Under the pieces are notes generated by a model that was not told the origin of the DNA, ran no database searches, and worked only from the letters and a program-made list of their open reading frames with translations. DNA of 64,000 nucleotides. Origin: Fratercula arctica. Lineage: Eukaryota; Chordata; Aves; Charadriiformes; Alcidae. Positions 20,569-33,083 of this stretch are shown piece after piece; the first letter of the stretch is position 1, and every line of letters begins with the position of its first letter. Location of the stretch: NCBI GenBank assembly GCA_947846985.1, contig CANTUZ010000025.1:9484100-9548099 (forward strand), in the 5' to 3' direction. A program made the translations under genes and the position numbers.

Positions 20569-20586
20569 ATCCCGGATGAGCCCCCA
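20569..20586 (-). promoter_or_regulatory. Primer binding site, proline tRNA
   Basis: The minus strand reads TGGGGGCTCATCCGGGAT, three bases after the LTR end. It matches the classical proline-tRNA primer site of gammaretroviruses with one change (A in place of G at position 11). Confidence 0.93.
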
Positions 20587-20589
20587 AAT

Positions 20590-21069
20590 TGTGAGAAACG
20601 CTCCTTATCCAATAACAATGGCTCAGGCAGTGAATGATACGAAGCACATTTTATTTGGACATTCTTGCAAGAACGGGTGACCTAGGAAGTAGGCACCCTT
20701 TAGGTTCTTGAAACACACCTTTTCATTTCCTAATCCCCGGCTGAATTTTCCCTCCCCTGTTTCCCATTGGTTAGGTACTCCGGGGTTCACAGTCTGTCTG
20801 AAGCGCCTAAAATCCCTAAAGGGATTATCTGACTAGTTTATTTCTTTCCTTTTTGGTAGAATTGCTCAATGTCATTAGCCCTGGTTAAATGTTTGACTAC
20901 CCTTCTAGACACTAATCCAGTATGAATCAGTTTGTCCTTTTGTCTGTGTGATAAGAGATGTTCTACAAGCCTTTGCTGGAGCCTCTTTGTCTTAGTCATT
21001 CCCTTATCATGTCACCTCTGATGGAAACGGCTTTTCTCCTCTGGAAAAACAATACCTGCCTTTCTTACA
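20590..21069 (-). repeat. LTR-C, 5' LTR of the gamma provirus
   Basis: 480 bp from TGTGAGAAACG to TTTCTTACA, followed by the duplicated GATG. Compared with the 3' LTR it lacks a block of about 42 bp (14281-14325 region) and has roughly a dozen substitutions. Confidence 0.93.
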
Positions 21070-21073
21070 GATG

Positions 21074-21856
21074 TAATCCCCAGAGAGGACTGTATGCTCT
21101 ATAAAGATGGAGAGAGGATTCATAGAAAAGTAAAGAAACAATAAATGAATATTATTACCCTAGTAGAAATGCATGCTTATTTTCTATTTCTGGATACAAA
21201 TTGGATACTCAAACATACACTGCCCATACACAGACTAGAATTTTTAAATAAATAACAGTATTGTTAAGCATAGCGGACTTTTATAAATGTGATGAACTTT
21301 ATATTTTGTTCCTAAAGATTAAACTATCTTAATCCAAAGCCCCATAAGAAACTGAACAAAGCAACTAATGATCCTGAACAGGAGATATCAATTGGAGTTA
21401 CTTTCAGGGACTGGTGAGGGTTTAAAGGACTTTTCACTTCTAGCTGTATGCTAAAATCAGGGGCAGGTCAATACTAACCTGACATACCATTTTCTGTTGC
21501 CATTCAGTGGCTCATATAAAATGGCATTTTTTATCATTTTGTCCATTGCTCAGTAAACAGATTATCACAATAAAACATGATCCTGGTTTAGTTGGTGGAG
21601 TTCCAGTAGAGAAGCCAGGGATTAAATGGGCATGAAAATAAAACTACCTCTGTCCTTAGACGAGGTCTCTGCAGAACACAATTAAGGAGCATAAGGTGAG
21701 CAGCATGTGCAAATCCACCCTGCTGTCAGCTTTGGGCACTGTTTTGTGGGTGAGCAGAACTTCAGGCTGCAGGACTGTTAAAATGGCATATTGCATACAC
21801 AATAGGTTATCAAATACCTATTTCAAACAAACAAGTAAATTAAACAGAAAAACATT
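21074..21856. other. Intergenic, no gene seen
   Basis: AT-rich unique-looking sequence between the gamma provirus and a solo LTR, with no coding signal. Confidence 0.55.
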
Positions 21857-21861
21857 TCCAT

Positions 21862-22595
21862 TGTTGTGGTTTGGGCTGGACTGGCCACTGAAGTGAACGA
21901 CAGATGCTCTCCCCCAGCTCTTGCTCCAAGGAGAGGAGGAGGAGAGATAAAGAGACTTATGAGTTTAGAAATTAAACTATTTTAATGAAAATAATAAATT
22001 AATAAAATAATACAAAAAAGAGAAAATAATGAAATATATACAATATATACAAAACCATATCAAGCTCCCAGGATGATGATCACCAGCAGGCATGGGAAAA
22101 GTCCTAGACTGGACTCAGTGACGGATGGGAACTGGATTCTGGATCTGGATTCCGGAATGCACAGATCAGGATCAAAGGCAGATGAACAGACAGAATCCTC
22201 CTCAGACACCAGACATTAAAGAAAGAGAGCTGACCCTTTGATCCCACAGCTTTTATACTGAGTATGAGGCAGATGGGATGGAATACCCTGTTGGTCAGTT
22301 TTGGGTCACCTGTTCTGTCTGCTCCTTCTTGCAGGTGCAAGTCCTCTATGCTTTTCTGCTTCCAACCCTCCAACGGGGCAAATAACAAAATTAGCTGACC
22401 TTGGTTGTTATAGCAATAAGTATAAGCAAGAGCCTCTCTGCATACCATTCCTTAGCATAAATTACAAACAATCAGGTTTTATCACTCTGAGAGTGAACAG
22501 TTTCTGCACAATATGCTGTTAATTTCAGAGAGTTAGAAGAGGTTTAGCTAAAAATTAAAGTTACTGAACAGAAAATTTTACCTCAAACCAGGACA
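21862..22595 (-). repeat. Solo LTR-E, antisense to ERBIN
   Basis: 734 bp from TGTTGTGGTTTGGG to CTCAAACCAGGACA, flanked by the perfect 5-bp duplication TCCAT (21857-21861 and 22596-22600). On the minus strand a TATA box (CAGTATAAAAGCTG, about 22247-22260) marks its promoter. It matches the + strand copy at 54598. It lies about 0.7 kb upstream of the CpG island. Confidence 0.92.
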
Positions 22596-22600
22596 TCCAT

Positions 22601-23180
22601 CAATGTACTGTTGAGATTTAACAAACATGACTATTGAAGTCATGTGACCTACAATAAACCCATTGGCTACTTTTCAAGCATATTTGTACATTACTACGTT
22701 ACAGTTAATAGCATTTTCAATAATATACCAAGGGGGTTGAAATATTTGAAGGAAAAATACAGCTGTATTCTGGGGTTTATGTGAAACTGTGAGTATATAT
22801 GTGGCTATACTTTAATTGTTGTTTGCATCAAAGTTTAATATAACATATTCAAATACCCTGTTTGGGTGGAGGTTGTTAGGTTTTTTTTCCCAGATGTGTG
22901 TGTTCTCCCAGTTCCTGGTAACTGAAAGTTAGGGAGCATAAGGCACAATGGAGCAGCAGCTGCTGGGATGACCATGAACATAAGACATCAAACGCCTGAT
23001 ACATGATCAATTGTTTCAGCAATTCGGATAGAATATGTGCAATTATTAAATTAGGAAGCTGAGCTGCTTATGCCCGAGGAAACATTTGTCATTCGGGATT
23101 GAATTTGTCTGGGTAACTGACATGCCCCTGCAGAAGACAAACTATAACAAAAACACGGGGGGAAAACAGCGACACCTGTA
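22601..23180. other. Upstream flank of the CpG island, no gene seen
   Basis: AT-rich sequence without a recognisable feature. The base composition changes sharply to GC-rich at about 23180. Confidence 0.55.
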
Positions 23181-23943
23181 CCCTAGAGCAGGGGTCGCTC
23201 AGTCCCGTGTGGTTACCGGGACAGGAAGGGCCCCCGCAGGCACCCTCCGCGGCCTGACCTGGCCCAGCCCGGGCCGTGGACAGGCCCCATCCCAGTCCCC
23301 GGCCCGGCTCGGGCCGCACGTCGGATAGAGGCAGGAGGGCCCATTACGTGGCCCCAGGATACGTCCCCTCTGCAGCACGCCACTCCCATCTCTCCCTGTC
23401 AGCTCTCCCGCTCCCCCCCACACTTCCCCAAACCGCCCCCCGGCCCCTGATCCCCGGCGCCAACGCCCCTAAGCCCCCACCTCCCCCCGTTCCTCCACAG
23501 CGCGTTCCCACTGAGCGCCATTGGCTGCAGCAGCCCGTCCCTCACGAGGCCCCTGGCTCAGGACTGCCTGCGCCGCGGTTCAGCTCCACACCAGTGCGGG
23601 GAGAGGGGAGGCCGGTAGGGCTTAGTGGCGGCAGCAGCACCCGCTCGTACCCTCCCTCCGTCGTGAGCAGTGGGGGCGCAAGCGCCGCGCTTGCCCGCTC
23701 CCGCGGCTCTCGCTCCGCTCCGCCCCCCCCTCCCCCGCTGCGGTACCTCCCTCAGCCTGGGCGGTGGTGCGCGGTGTGGCGTCTTCTTACCATTCCCCTT
23801 TCTTCCCCCTTTAGGGCGTTCCTCTACTCCATAGCTCTGCCGCCTCCCCGGGTACCTGCAGAGGCCGGGGAGGGAGGTGGGAGGCTGAATTGTAAGGAGA
23901 AAGGGGAAGCGTGCGAAAGAAGGTGGGGAAAGAGGGCGGCGGC

Positions 23944-23980
<37 letters not shown>

Positions 23981-24440
23981 TCAGGCAGGCAGGCAGGCAG
24001 CTATCCCCCTCCTCTCGTACCCGCAGCGGTAGTGTGGAGGCGGCGGCCGCCGCTCTCGAGCAGCGCGGCCCGAGGTGAGGAATTGGGGGCTGAGCGCGCC
24101 GGGGAGGCAAGCGGGCGAGGGGCGGCGGGGGGAGCACTGCGGTTTCGCTGCTGGGCATCCTTTCTGCTGGGCAGACCCCGGCGCCGCCGGCAGTAGGGGC
24201 CGGGAGGAGCCCGGTCCCGCTGACGTCCTTCCCCACTGTACGCGCACGTCGCGCGCTCCGTTCTGCAAATGCCCCCGTCCTCGTCGAAAGCTGTTGCATT
24301 CCTCCCCCTTCTTCTCTTCCCCCTTCCCCCTTAAGAAGAAAACTCGATTGGATTTAATATATTTCCTTGGGGTCGGAAGAAACTCCTGCCTGCTGGATCT
24401 GGTTTAGGCGCCCGACAGACAAGGTAAATTAAATGGTAAA
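23180..24440 (+). promoter_or_regulatory. ERBIN: CpG island, probable ERBIN promoter and first exon
   Basis: About 1.2 kb of GC-rich, CpG-dense sequence is the only such block upstream of the ERBIN coding exons. It has GC-box-like runs and an inverted CCAAT box (ATTGG, 23520-23524). A CRE-like TGACGTCC lies at 24221. Two good splice donors could end a non-coding first exon: CGAG|GTGAGG (exon end 24074) and CAAG|GTAAAT (exon end 24423). The link to ERBIN is an inference from position, strand of the donors and absence of any other promoter-like region. The start of transcription cannot be placed, and a divergent transcript is also possible. Confidence 0.7.
23945..24000 (+). repeat. GCA (CAG) trinucleotide repeat plus GGCA repeat
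   Basis: Eleven uninterrupted GCA units (23945-23977) are followed after a few bases by four or five GGCA units. It lies just upstream of the first candidate donor, so it would be in the ERBIN 5' UTR if exon 1 ends at 24074. Length polymorphism is likely. Confidence 0.9.
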
Positions 24441-27400
24441 GGCTTGGGGAGCAGCAGCAGCAACAACAACCGAAAAATCCTTCCTCTGCTGAAGGGGGTG
24501 GGGAAAAAGGAAGGAGTTCACGTTTCATTTTGATATCCTGTTTTTGGCCTTTATTTTTCTGTGTTTTCTGCCTTGCATAATTTAGCTGTCCTTTGTGTTT
24601 TTCCCCCTCTTGCCGAAATGTTATTTGCATAGACGTAATCATGGGGGTTGAAGAAAGAATCTGGGGAGATAGAAAGTTTTTAAGCTCCTCAGATACAGAA
24701 GTTTCTTTGTTCATATTGAAGTGAAACTGCTCGACTCCATTACTGCTTCTTCAGCTCCTCTCCTTCTGAAACGATTGCTAACCCTGCAAGTATAATTAAG
24801 TTCTCAGGAACTAAGAAAGCTCTAAAAGAGGTAATCTCTTTTATTTAATCGAAAGATCTTGAGGTTTAGCGGTCCCTATATCTGCCGTTTCTTGTTTGTC
24901 TTTCACTTGGTTTTCTGGAATGTCGGTCAGTGTCTAACCGTTTGTCTTCAAGATAGCTGTTAAATTTATTTATAAAAATGTGCCCTCGTAGTCCTCTGTA
25001 AATGTCGCAGTTTTTCCCCTCGACTGCTGCCAACACCTCTCTTCCTCCCCTCTGCCCCCTCTCTGTCCTCAAGATGACGAGTTGGACTGCATATTTTTTA
25101 ACTTGTATAGGAGAGGTTTGTCTTGCATTTTGATCCTCGCACAAGTTTATCTTAAGAACCTTCATTTAAAAAAAAAGCTAACTAGTGATCTGACATTAAA
25201 AGTATATGTAGTTGAATCTCTGAATTAACATAGCCTTGTTTGGTTTTAGTGACCACTTTCTCCTTTATAATTTTTTAAAGGAGTTCCTTTTGAAGTCATT
25301 GGAGGGGAAACTAAATGTGAAGTTTTGGTGTATTGCTGGTGTTTGTTATGTTATGCTAACTAACTAGTTACATGTAGTGAAAGCAGGATTGCTCACCAGA
25401 GATTCATTTCACGTGCCTCAAAGAGGCAATTATTGGTTAGTTCTTTCGTGAAGGCAAGGAATTTCTTGTACTGTGAACATTCAAAATGAGCCAAAAGCCA
25501 TAGCTCTGTGCTAGCTTATTTAAATTTTTGTTCCTGTTTGACAAACTCAAAAGCAGAATGTTTAACTGACCTAAAGTGGCTTCTGTGGCTGATAACAAGT
25601 AAATGATTTAGCTTGCGATTTGTAGATTTACCTTTCCAGGCAGCAACAAAGGTTATTCTTAGTAGGCATCTGAAAAGGCTGAACAAAATAAATGGTAGTG
25701 AACTTCAGTTTCCTTATATGGCTGATGCTTGGCAGAAAAGCAATGAAGTCTAAATAGAGTAATCTTTTTTTCTAAAGCAGTGTTTCAGTCCCAATAATGA
25801 CTTGAGATTCTTGGGGGGGATTTGTAGCAATGCATGACAAATTTAGTTGTAAACCACTATGTTCTTAATGGATGCCACAACTTTTTAACATCAGTGTTCT
25901 GTCACCGTGGTAGCTATGGATAAGGCCGCTTTTAATGATGGAAGTGTAATTCAGTATTGCTTTTACAGCTAATAGTTATATCGTAGAATGCCATTCATGC
26001 CGTTAACATAGTTTAGGAGTTATGAAGGAGTATATTCTTTCTCGAGATCAACCGTCTCAACTAAAAATCAGGCTGACGTTGATATTCATATTATGAATAA
26101 AATGATTTAAGTATACACACAGTAGCTCATGTTGTTTGAAATAACACTTTCATAGGTACATGTTGAATGCTTGGGGAAACATTCTTTTGACCTGGCTGTT
26201 CTTTACTCATGAATTAAATTAAGCTCATGTAAACAATGGTGATTTTAAATAGGTCTGCTTGCAATCAAAGAGTTAGAAGTTACAGCATATGACATATTAT
26301 GGAATATTATTATCATGAGATGATTAATAGATTTGTCTTATGAATAGGCTGCCCAGTAGATAATGTTTGGTATAAATGTAGTGCTTAATATGGTATCCAT
26401 TTACACATCTCATTCATATAGAATTGATTAGGGGACTCCATGGAGAAAGTGTTATTGATTGAAAGTGGCCTAGTGTATTAAGCTGGTGGTGTAAGAAAAG
26501 TGTTATGATTTGTCCTCAGTGGAATTCGTTTAGGGTCTGGCCCTAGGCTTAGGGCACCATGCTTGGAACATCAAAGCTAAGGGAAGGTTTGCACATATGT
26601 AACATACATTAAAGGTAGCATAAGTTCTAGAAATAGAAGGGGTTGGAAGCAAATTCCTCAACTCATCTTTCCTGTAGGAGTGTAATGAATCATTGGCTGT
26701 TTGCTTTGTTTTCTTGTTTTGTTGTTGTTGTCCTTTCTGCTCCCAAGCAAAAAGGAAAATCTTCTAGGGAAAATGTTACGTAAAGATCAAATGTTTGATA
26801 TGTCATCTTTTCAGTAGTTTCTCCCTATGGAATAACCTGATCTGACATTTATTCTACATAGAGGAATTGCAAATCTAACCTTTTCCAAACGAGTAACTAG
26901 TTGAGTTGACAGCAAAGCTACTCTTGCAGATATGAAAATGGTAGGTTGTATCCCTATGTTAGTATGCAGATGTTGATGGTGACAGTTGATATAGGTAGTT
27001 AAATGTGAATTATCTGGAAAATTAAGATTTGGAAACATCACTATTTTACCTTTGTCAACTTTTAAGTAAAAGAATGTCAGATAACACTTTTCACATCAGA
27101 ATGAAAACATTAAAGGTAATTTTTATCAGTTTATGTAGTAAATAGTTCATAAATAGCTTATCTTTTATTTTTTTTCACATTTAATAGGTTACCACAAATA
27201 TTGCACTTTTTAAATTGCTAGCTTAGTGTCTTTGTAACTTAGTGTTAGGAACTTTAGTGTTGTGGGTAACTTGTGAACAGTTCTGTGGCTACTTGTATGG
27301 CAGACTCTGGTCCAGTTCTGGACAAGAAATACTTTTTTTTGGCAGGGTGGGAGCTTGTCAAAGCTTCAAACGTGGATTTACTGTAATCCTTGTACTTCTC

Positions 27401-30400
27401 ATCTCTTGGGGAGCCAAGTGTGCCACTGCAATTTCCAACTGTGAAGGTGGAATGCAGAGCCTGCTGCATCAGCACAGCTGGCACACTATCTCCTGCTGAG
27501 TAAATATCAGTAAAAATTAGTGGGCCTAAATAACACTGCCTAGGATACTTCAGTAGTAATTAATTGCTAAACAATTTAACTGAGTTTAAGATTATAAAGG
27601 GACAGGTGATACAGAGAGAAACTTGACTCTGATCTAATGACAAGATGGGTGTGGGATTTTTTTTGAAGGATTTTCTTGTTTTAAAAAGATTACTGAAATG
27701 CAGCCTTCGTTTCTAATTAAGAATACAATGTTCATGTATTGTGAGTAAAACCTTATAAATGTTAAGTTTTGAGAGCGAGGATGCTGATTTAGGAGAGACT
27801 TGTAAATCTCATCTTCTGCCTGTGTGAGAAAAATGGAAAAAGTGAATATTGTTATTGGTAGTATTGTTGTTATATAGTAATTGGGATAATTTTGCGTTTT
27901 CTGCTGCTCTTCCTCATTAGTTACCAGGTGGTGTTTTGGTGTGTTGTTTTTTTTGTGTGTGTGGTTTTTTTTTTTAAGATACTTGTTTCTATGATGCTTA
28001 AATTTCAATATGGACACTTGGCTTATTAATCTTTTAGTTTCACCTGTACTTCCCCTGAAGGTGATACAGGAGCATGATATTTCAACACTAAACTGCACCT
28101 TCCACCTTTAAAAATACATCGTGATTTTGCATGATTGAGAAATAATGCTAAACAAACCTCTTAATTTGGTCTAAATGAAACTGAACTGAAGTGTACTTAT
28201 ATTGGAGAACATCAGCATTGTGACTAGCTTCCCTAGGGTAGTTGTAAGTTGAAAAGTAGACTAGTTCTTTCTGTATCCAGAACTAATTTGTAGATACTTG
28301 ATACTAAGTGATCATTATGCATAGGAACAAGGAGTGATGATTAAGCAGAGTCTGAGGACCATATGAACTATCTTGGCTGCTGTGGCTGTCCTGGAAGTTG
28401 TAATAAAGTCAGAAAGTAACCAAGCCTCTGGAGCTTTTTGTGTTCAAAGGTTGAGTCTTGTTGGATAAGAAGTGTGTACTTTCCTCCTCTCTATCCACTT
28501 CAGTAGATAACAAATGGGATGGCCATACTCTTCTGTCCTATTTTTTGGTATTGACAAGAAAATGTTAGGTAACAAGTCTTTTATGCAACTTCATTGATTA
28601 AAGAAGGTGGGGGGATGCTTTGTGCCTTCATCTGTTCTGTATCTGTCCAATGACTAGGCACAGTCTAGACCCTAAAAATTACTTATAGTAAGGACAACTT
28701 CTCTCTCTGTAAGAGCAAAGCTACCAAAAAGAAGATAAGTGATTCCAAAATGCACAACTTCTTAAAATATCCAATATTATATACCCTTGAATCTTTTGTA
28801 AGTAGAACTATGGTTTCTCGAACTTTTGTTTTACGCTTTTGTATAATTGAATTCTGCAAGCATAAAGCTATGGTATATATGCAAAGTAAAACAACTGTTA
28901 AAAGCAAAAATTCTTTTGGATTCTCTTATTTAGATGCGCATTGTGAGAATAACACCTGGATGAAACTGCAAATCAGTATCCTCGGAGTGATCAGTTCAGA
29001 ATTCACTGGGTACATGAGCTCCCTTTCCAAACACGGAAGTCTTCTAAGCACACTGAATTCTCCAAGTTTGTATCGCTCAACATGTACAGTGCTGTGCTTC
29101 GTGTCTTGTAGACTCTGTCATGAAGTTGGCTGGGGTGAAATGAGCAGAGATACATAAACATGGTCCAGGTAGCGAATCATCTGACTATTCTGGATTATCG
29201 TGCACTTCCAGTGGTGGAGACTGCAGCTATCTGAGTAGAATTTCCTTTCTAGGACCAGCTAGGAAAGAAATACTTGTTTTAAGTGTTGAGCTTTGTGTTC
29301 TCTTGAACTTAAAATTGCACTTCTGAAGTAGATGCTTGGGGTGTAGCTGTCTTCCTGTGAGCTCTTAGTGTTCAGTGGCTACTTCTTGTGTCAGTTGTCT
29401 GGGGCTAGCTTTAGGAGTAATGGATCTCTGAAGTGGTTTGAAGTCTTACTAAAAGTTAAAAATACTTGAAACATTCCTAATGCAACTTTAATTTGGAATG
29501 GATGGTATCTCCCTCTCAAGTGGCCAGGGGATTATTCTCCTTGGTGGGGAAAGCTCCAGTGTTAATAACTGAATTAAAAATATTTGAAGTTCTGTTAGTT
29601 TGTTAAAGGTAGCTGCAGAAGGATGGTTGAAAAACAGTATCTGTCTTGGTGTCTGAAGTACTGTGCTTTGAGTTTTACTGTTTCCTTTGGAGCCTTCTCA
29701 TCAGGTTTCAGCTCTAGTTGGCACGGGAAGTTCCTGTAGCACCTGTGTGGGGGAGATCTATCTTCCCAGACAGTTCTGGAAGAAAAATTTCATGTTCTTC
29801 CGTAGTCCTCTGTCCCCTAATGTGGTGTCTAAGTTTAGTACAGCTGAAGAAATTACTTCTTCAGCCTTCCTTGCCCTCCTTGTCCTTAGAGTTTTTCGGT
29901 ACATATCTCCTAAAACTTCCAAAGCCTCCTAAGAAGGAGAAGAGAGAGCATAGATGATTCGAGCTGCATCAGTACATCTAAACAAATGTCTGAAATGCGA
30001 TGCCAGATGCCTTGTGAATGTCAGTCACAGGTTCAGTCATCCAAAATTACTATGGATGTCATTTTAAGTGTTTGGATGGTGGAAGGTGTTTCCAGACTCG
30101 TCTGTAAGACTTCTGGTAGGCTGTAAAGAAACTTTTTGAGAACTGCTGCCTCTTTTTTTCCACACACATGTGACTGTAGTCATCTTGGAATTAATCTCCT
30201 TGAGGGGAGAAACGATAGTTTTGAAGATGAACCCAATTATCATCAATTTGATCAAATTACTGCAGGTCTTCTGTCTTTACTTACAGGTAACTGTAAAGAT
30301 AGGATGGAAGTTTATATCTGAAACTGGATATTGGAGAACTTAAATATAAGTAATGATACTAATGTAAATTATGATGGTTTTTTTTTTCCTGTGGGGAAAT

Positions 30401-31311
30401 GCTATGCTTAATAATCTGTACATGCTTATGCATGCTTGCGGTTAAAACAAATAGCTTGGCTGCAGAAGCATTTACAAGATTGAGACCTGTATTTTTGGTA
30501 AAAGTAGACTGAAAAGTATGGCAGTCTAAATCTTTCATGACTTAAATGCTCTGTAAATACTCGCTTTCCATGCTTATGCTATGGAGTATTACATGTAGGT
30601 GTTGAATTTACTTAGTTTCTACTTTGGCCACACTTTGGTAGGTGTACCTGAAGAAGGAGATGGATGTACAGACACCTGTTCATGTGCACTGATAGCCTGT
30701 TGCTGGTACACTTGCTTGCTGCGGCAGGTTAGTCTGTGGTAACCTGGAATGTCAGCTTGGTAGTTAGCTCCTTTTAAGAGAACATAGTCATTTTGGGTTA
30801 CTTCTGGTCACGTTTTGAAGTGCTTTATTGCCAACCCCCCAAAAAAATAATTATAAAGTTCATCACTGAGGAAGAAAATTCGAAAGTTCACATCTTTATG
30901 ATTCATAGCTATTCAGCCTCTGTATATTTTAGTTGTGCTTTAGTAAACTTATAATGGATGACTTATTCAATGGAGAATATTCATGAATTCTTTAGTGGAT
31001 CTCTTTTTGGGGAGGAATTACAGGGAGAGGGAATTGTGAGGAATGCTAGAAAATATTTGGAACATATCTAGAATTTTACTTTAAGGTCACTTTTGTTGGT
31101 TCACATGAGTGTTGGAAAACTATTAAAAACAAGGTAAAAATTAAGGATTCAACTCTAAGTAGGAAGAGGAGAAAAAGATCGTTAAACCTGTGAGTTTCCA
31201 TCCTTTTGGGAATGTGACAGGAAGGGGAAATCAATTGGAACTCTGAATTTGGTAAGCCATCTGGCTCTGACTCTGATGGATAAGATCAGAAACATTAATA
31301 TGGGAGTGTTG
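24425..31311. other. ERBIN intron 1 (inferred), first part
   Basis: AT-rich sequence with only short chance open frames. No repeat family or exon is recognised. Short homopolymer runs (for example poly-T near 27170 and 27970) occur. Confidence 0.5.
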
Positions 31312-31385
31312 TGGTTTAACCCCAGCTGGCAACTAAGCACCACACAGCTGTTCACTGGCTGAGAGAACATGGCATAGAGAAACAC
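31312..31385 (-). repeat. ERV-L-type LTR fragment
   Basis: TGTGGTTTAACCCCAGC and the following AACTAAG.. CACACAGC match the start of the inverted LTR at 53134 and the inverted end of the LTR at 12718. Only about 60-75 bp remain. Confidence 0.7.
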
Positions 31386-33078
31386 AACACTAAGTGAAGA
31401 GGAAAAATAATTTAGTGCAAAAATTATTAGCTTAAATGCTTCATTGCTTCATTACTGTGTTGTAAGTGAAAGGAGATATAAGTTGACAAAAATCAAACGC
31501 ACATTGTGAGAGCAAAGCTGAGTAAACAGAGGACAAGAATAATGGTGCTTAGCCTCATGGGAGATGTGAAGAGTCTTGTAGTTAGAACCACAGTTCAGGT
31601 GAAGAAGATTTAATTCTTGTGCATCACAATTGTGAGCTACTAATTGGGATGGATCTGGAATTATGTATCAGTTGTAAAATGAATGTAGAAGATAGAATAG
31701 ACAAAGATACAGTTCGAGGATTCCTTGATTTGGCCAGGACAGTGACTTAAAACTGATGAGAATAGCATTGAGCTAATATGTGTCATAATTATTGCATAAA
31801 TTAGAGGGAGAATATGCTTAGAATCTGGAAAATACTGATTTTTTTTTTTTAACTCTTACTCTTTACAAAAATTGTTGGCTACTCTTTTTAAAGCTGCATT
31901 GTAAATAAAAGTTAACTATTTTTAGTACTGCATTTTATACTAAACAAATCCAAAAGCAAAAAACAAACTAGCTTGTTGAGGTGGATAACACTTATAAGAC
32001 AGACAGAAGTATTCGTTAAGGGGGAAGTATTCTAAAGTAAAATCAAAGTACAGTTGTGTATGCTGTTTCATTAGGGCTCTATGTAGTATTTTAAGTGTCA
32101 GGATGCATCTTTACTTGTGTTTTGTTAGGATATATATTTTTTTAATCTTATTTTTAAATCTAACAATCCCCAAATGGGGAATGAATGCACACATCCATGT
32201 GCACTCCCCTTTTTTTAAACTCTGGTCTGTGTTTCCACTTCTGTTCCTCTTGCCACAGACTAATTGTGTAACCTGTTTAGATTTGGTGCAGCAGTTTTTC
32301 TGGGCAATTTATCAGTTTTTGTTATTAGCTAGAGGGTTTCGAGTGTGGTTCCTCCTCCTCCCATGTACCCAACTTCTGCTTGCTTTGTTTTTCAGTCTTT
32401 GTTTTGGGCCCCCTATGTTCTTCTGACCTCTGTTGTTTGGTGATCCTAGCTTTAACTAGGAACTCTGGCAATTACTTCTTGGGGGGAATGCATGTAAAAC
32501 AGGGTATCGGAGGCTGTTTTGTTTTAATATATGGACCATGCAATTTAGAAAACAAAATAACAAAGTAACTAGGAATCTTCTGATAAGAAATAGGTTTGTG
32601 TTTTGGTGTCTGTCTCCCCCCTCCCCCACTTAAGTTTGTGCTGAACTGTTACACGTTGCAAATTGCTTGAATTTATCTGCAGGCAATTAGATGGAAAGTC
32701 TAGTTAATAGATGAGAACTCTCGTTTATTGAAATATTTACAGCAGTGCAGCTTTCTTGTTTAAAAACCTTTGGTATCTGCTGCAGATGGCTGCATAGTCT
32801 AAGGAGTGGTTTCCTGGCTGCATTGTACATGAAATGCCAAACACATTGAGAGCAGTTTTGTTCTGGAATGCCAAAATACATTAAATCCGCTCAGGAAACA
32901 ACATATGTCAAATGAATAAAAATATCACACATACGAAATAGAATGTGGTAGTTATGTTTTTCAAATCTGCTTTCCTGAATTAAGGGGTTATAAAGGACTT
33001 CTCATATTAATAATTGAGGATAGTATTAAATACCAATTGCTGACTTACACTTTCAGCATTTTCACTACTGTTTGTTTC
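31386..33078. other. Intron sequence, nothing recognised
   Basis: AT-rich and non-coding, with short T runs near 31840 and 32130. Confidence 0.5.
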
Positions 33079-33083
33079 CCCGT

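Larger units (their letters stand above)
14054..21069 (-). mobile_element. Gamma-like endogenous provirus with internal deletion
   Basis: LTR-C copies bound the element (14054-14575 and 20590-21069). The 4-bp target duplication GATG is present on both sides (14050-14053 and 21070-21073), the size typical of gammaretroviruses. A proline-type primer site adjoins the 5' LTR and a polypurine tract adjoins the 3' LTR. Gag is cut after matrix and fused to RT near 19400, so capsid, nucleocapsid, protease and the start of RT are gone. The integrase holds a solo LTR-A. The two LTRs differ at roughly 13-15 sites plus a 42-bp deletion in the 5' copy. Confidence 0.92.

Noticed and set aside
23276..24196. 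306-codon open frame in the CpG island
   Set aside because: It is Pro/Arg/Ser/Ala-rich without domains, as expected by chance in GC-rich DNA with few stops. It crosses the GCA repeat and the candidate splice donor.
27634..28098. 154-codon minus-strand frame in intron 1
   Set aside because: It is low-complexity and Lys/Asn/His-rich from T-rich DNA, with no domain and no start or splice context.
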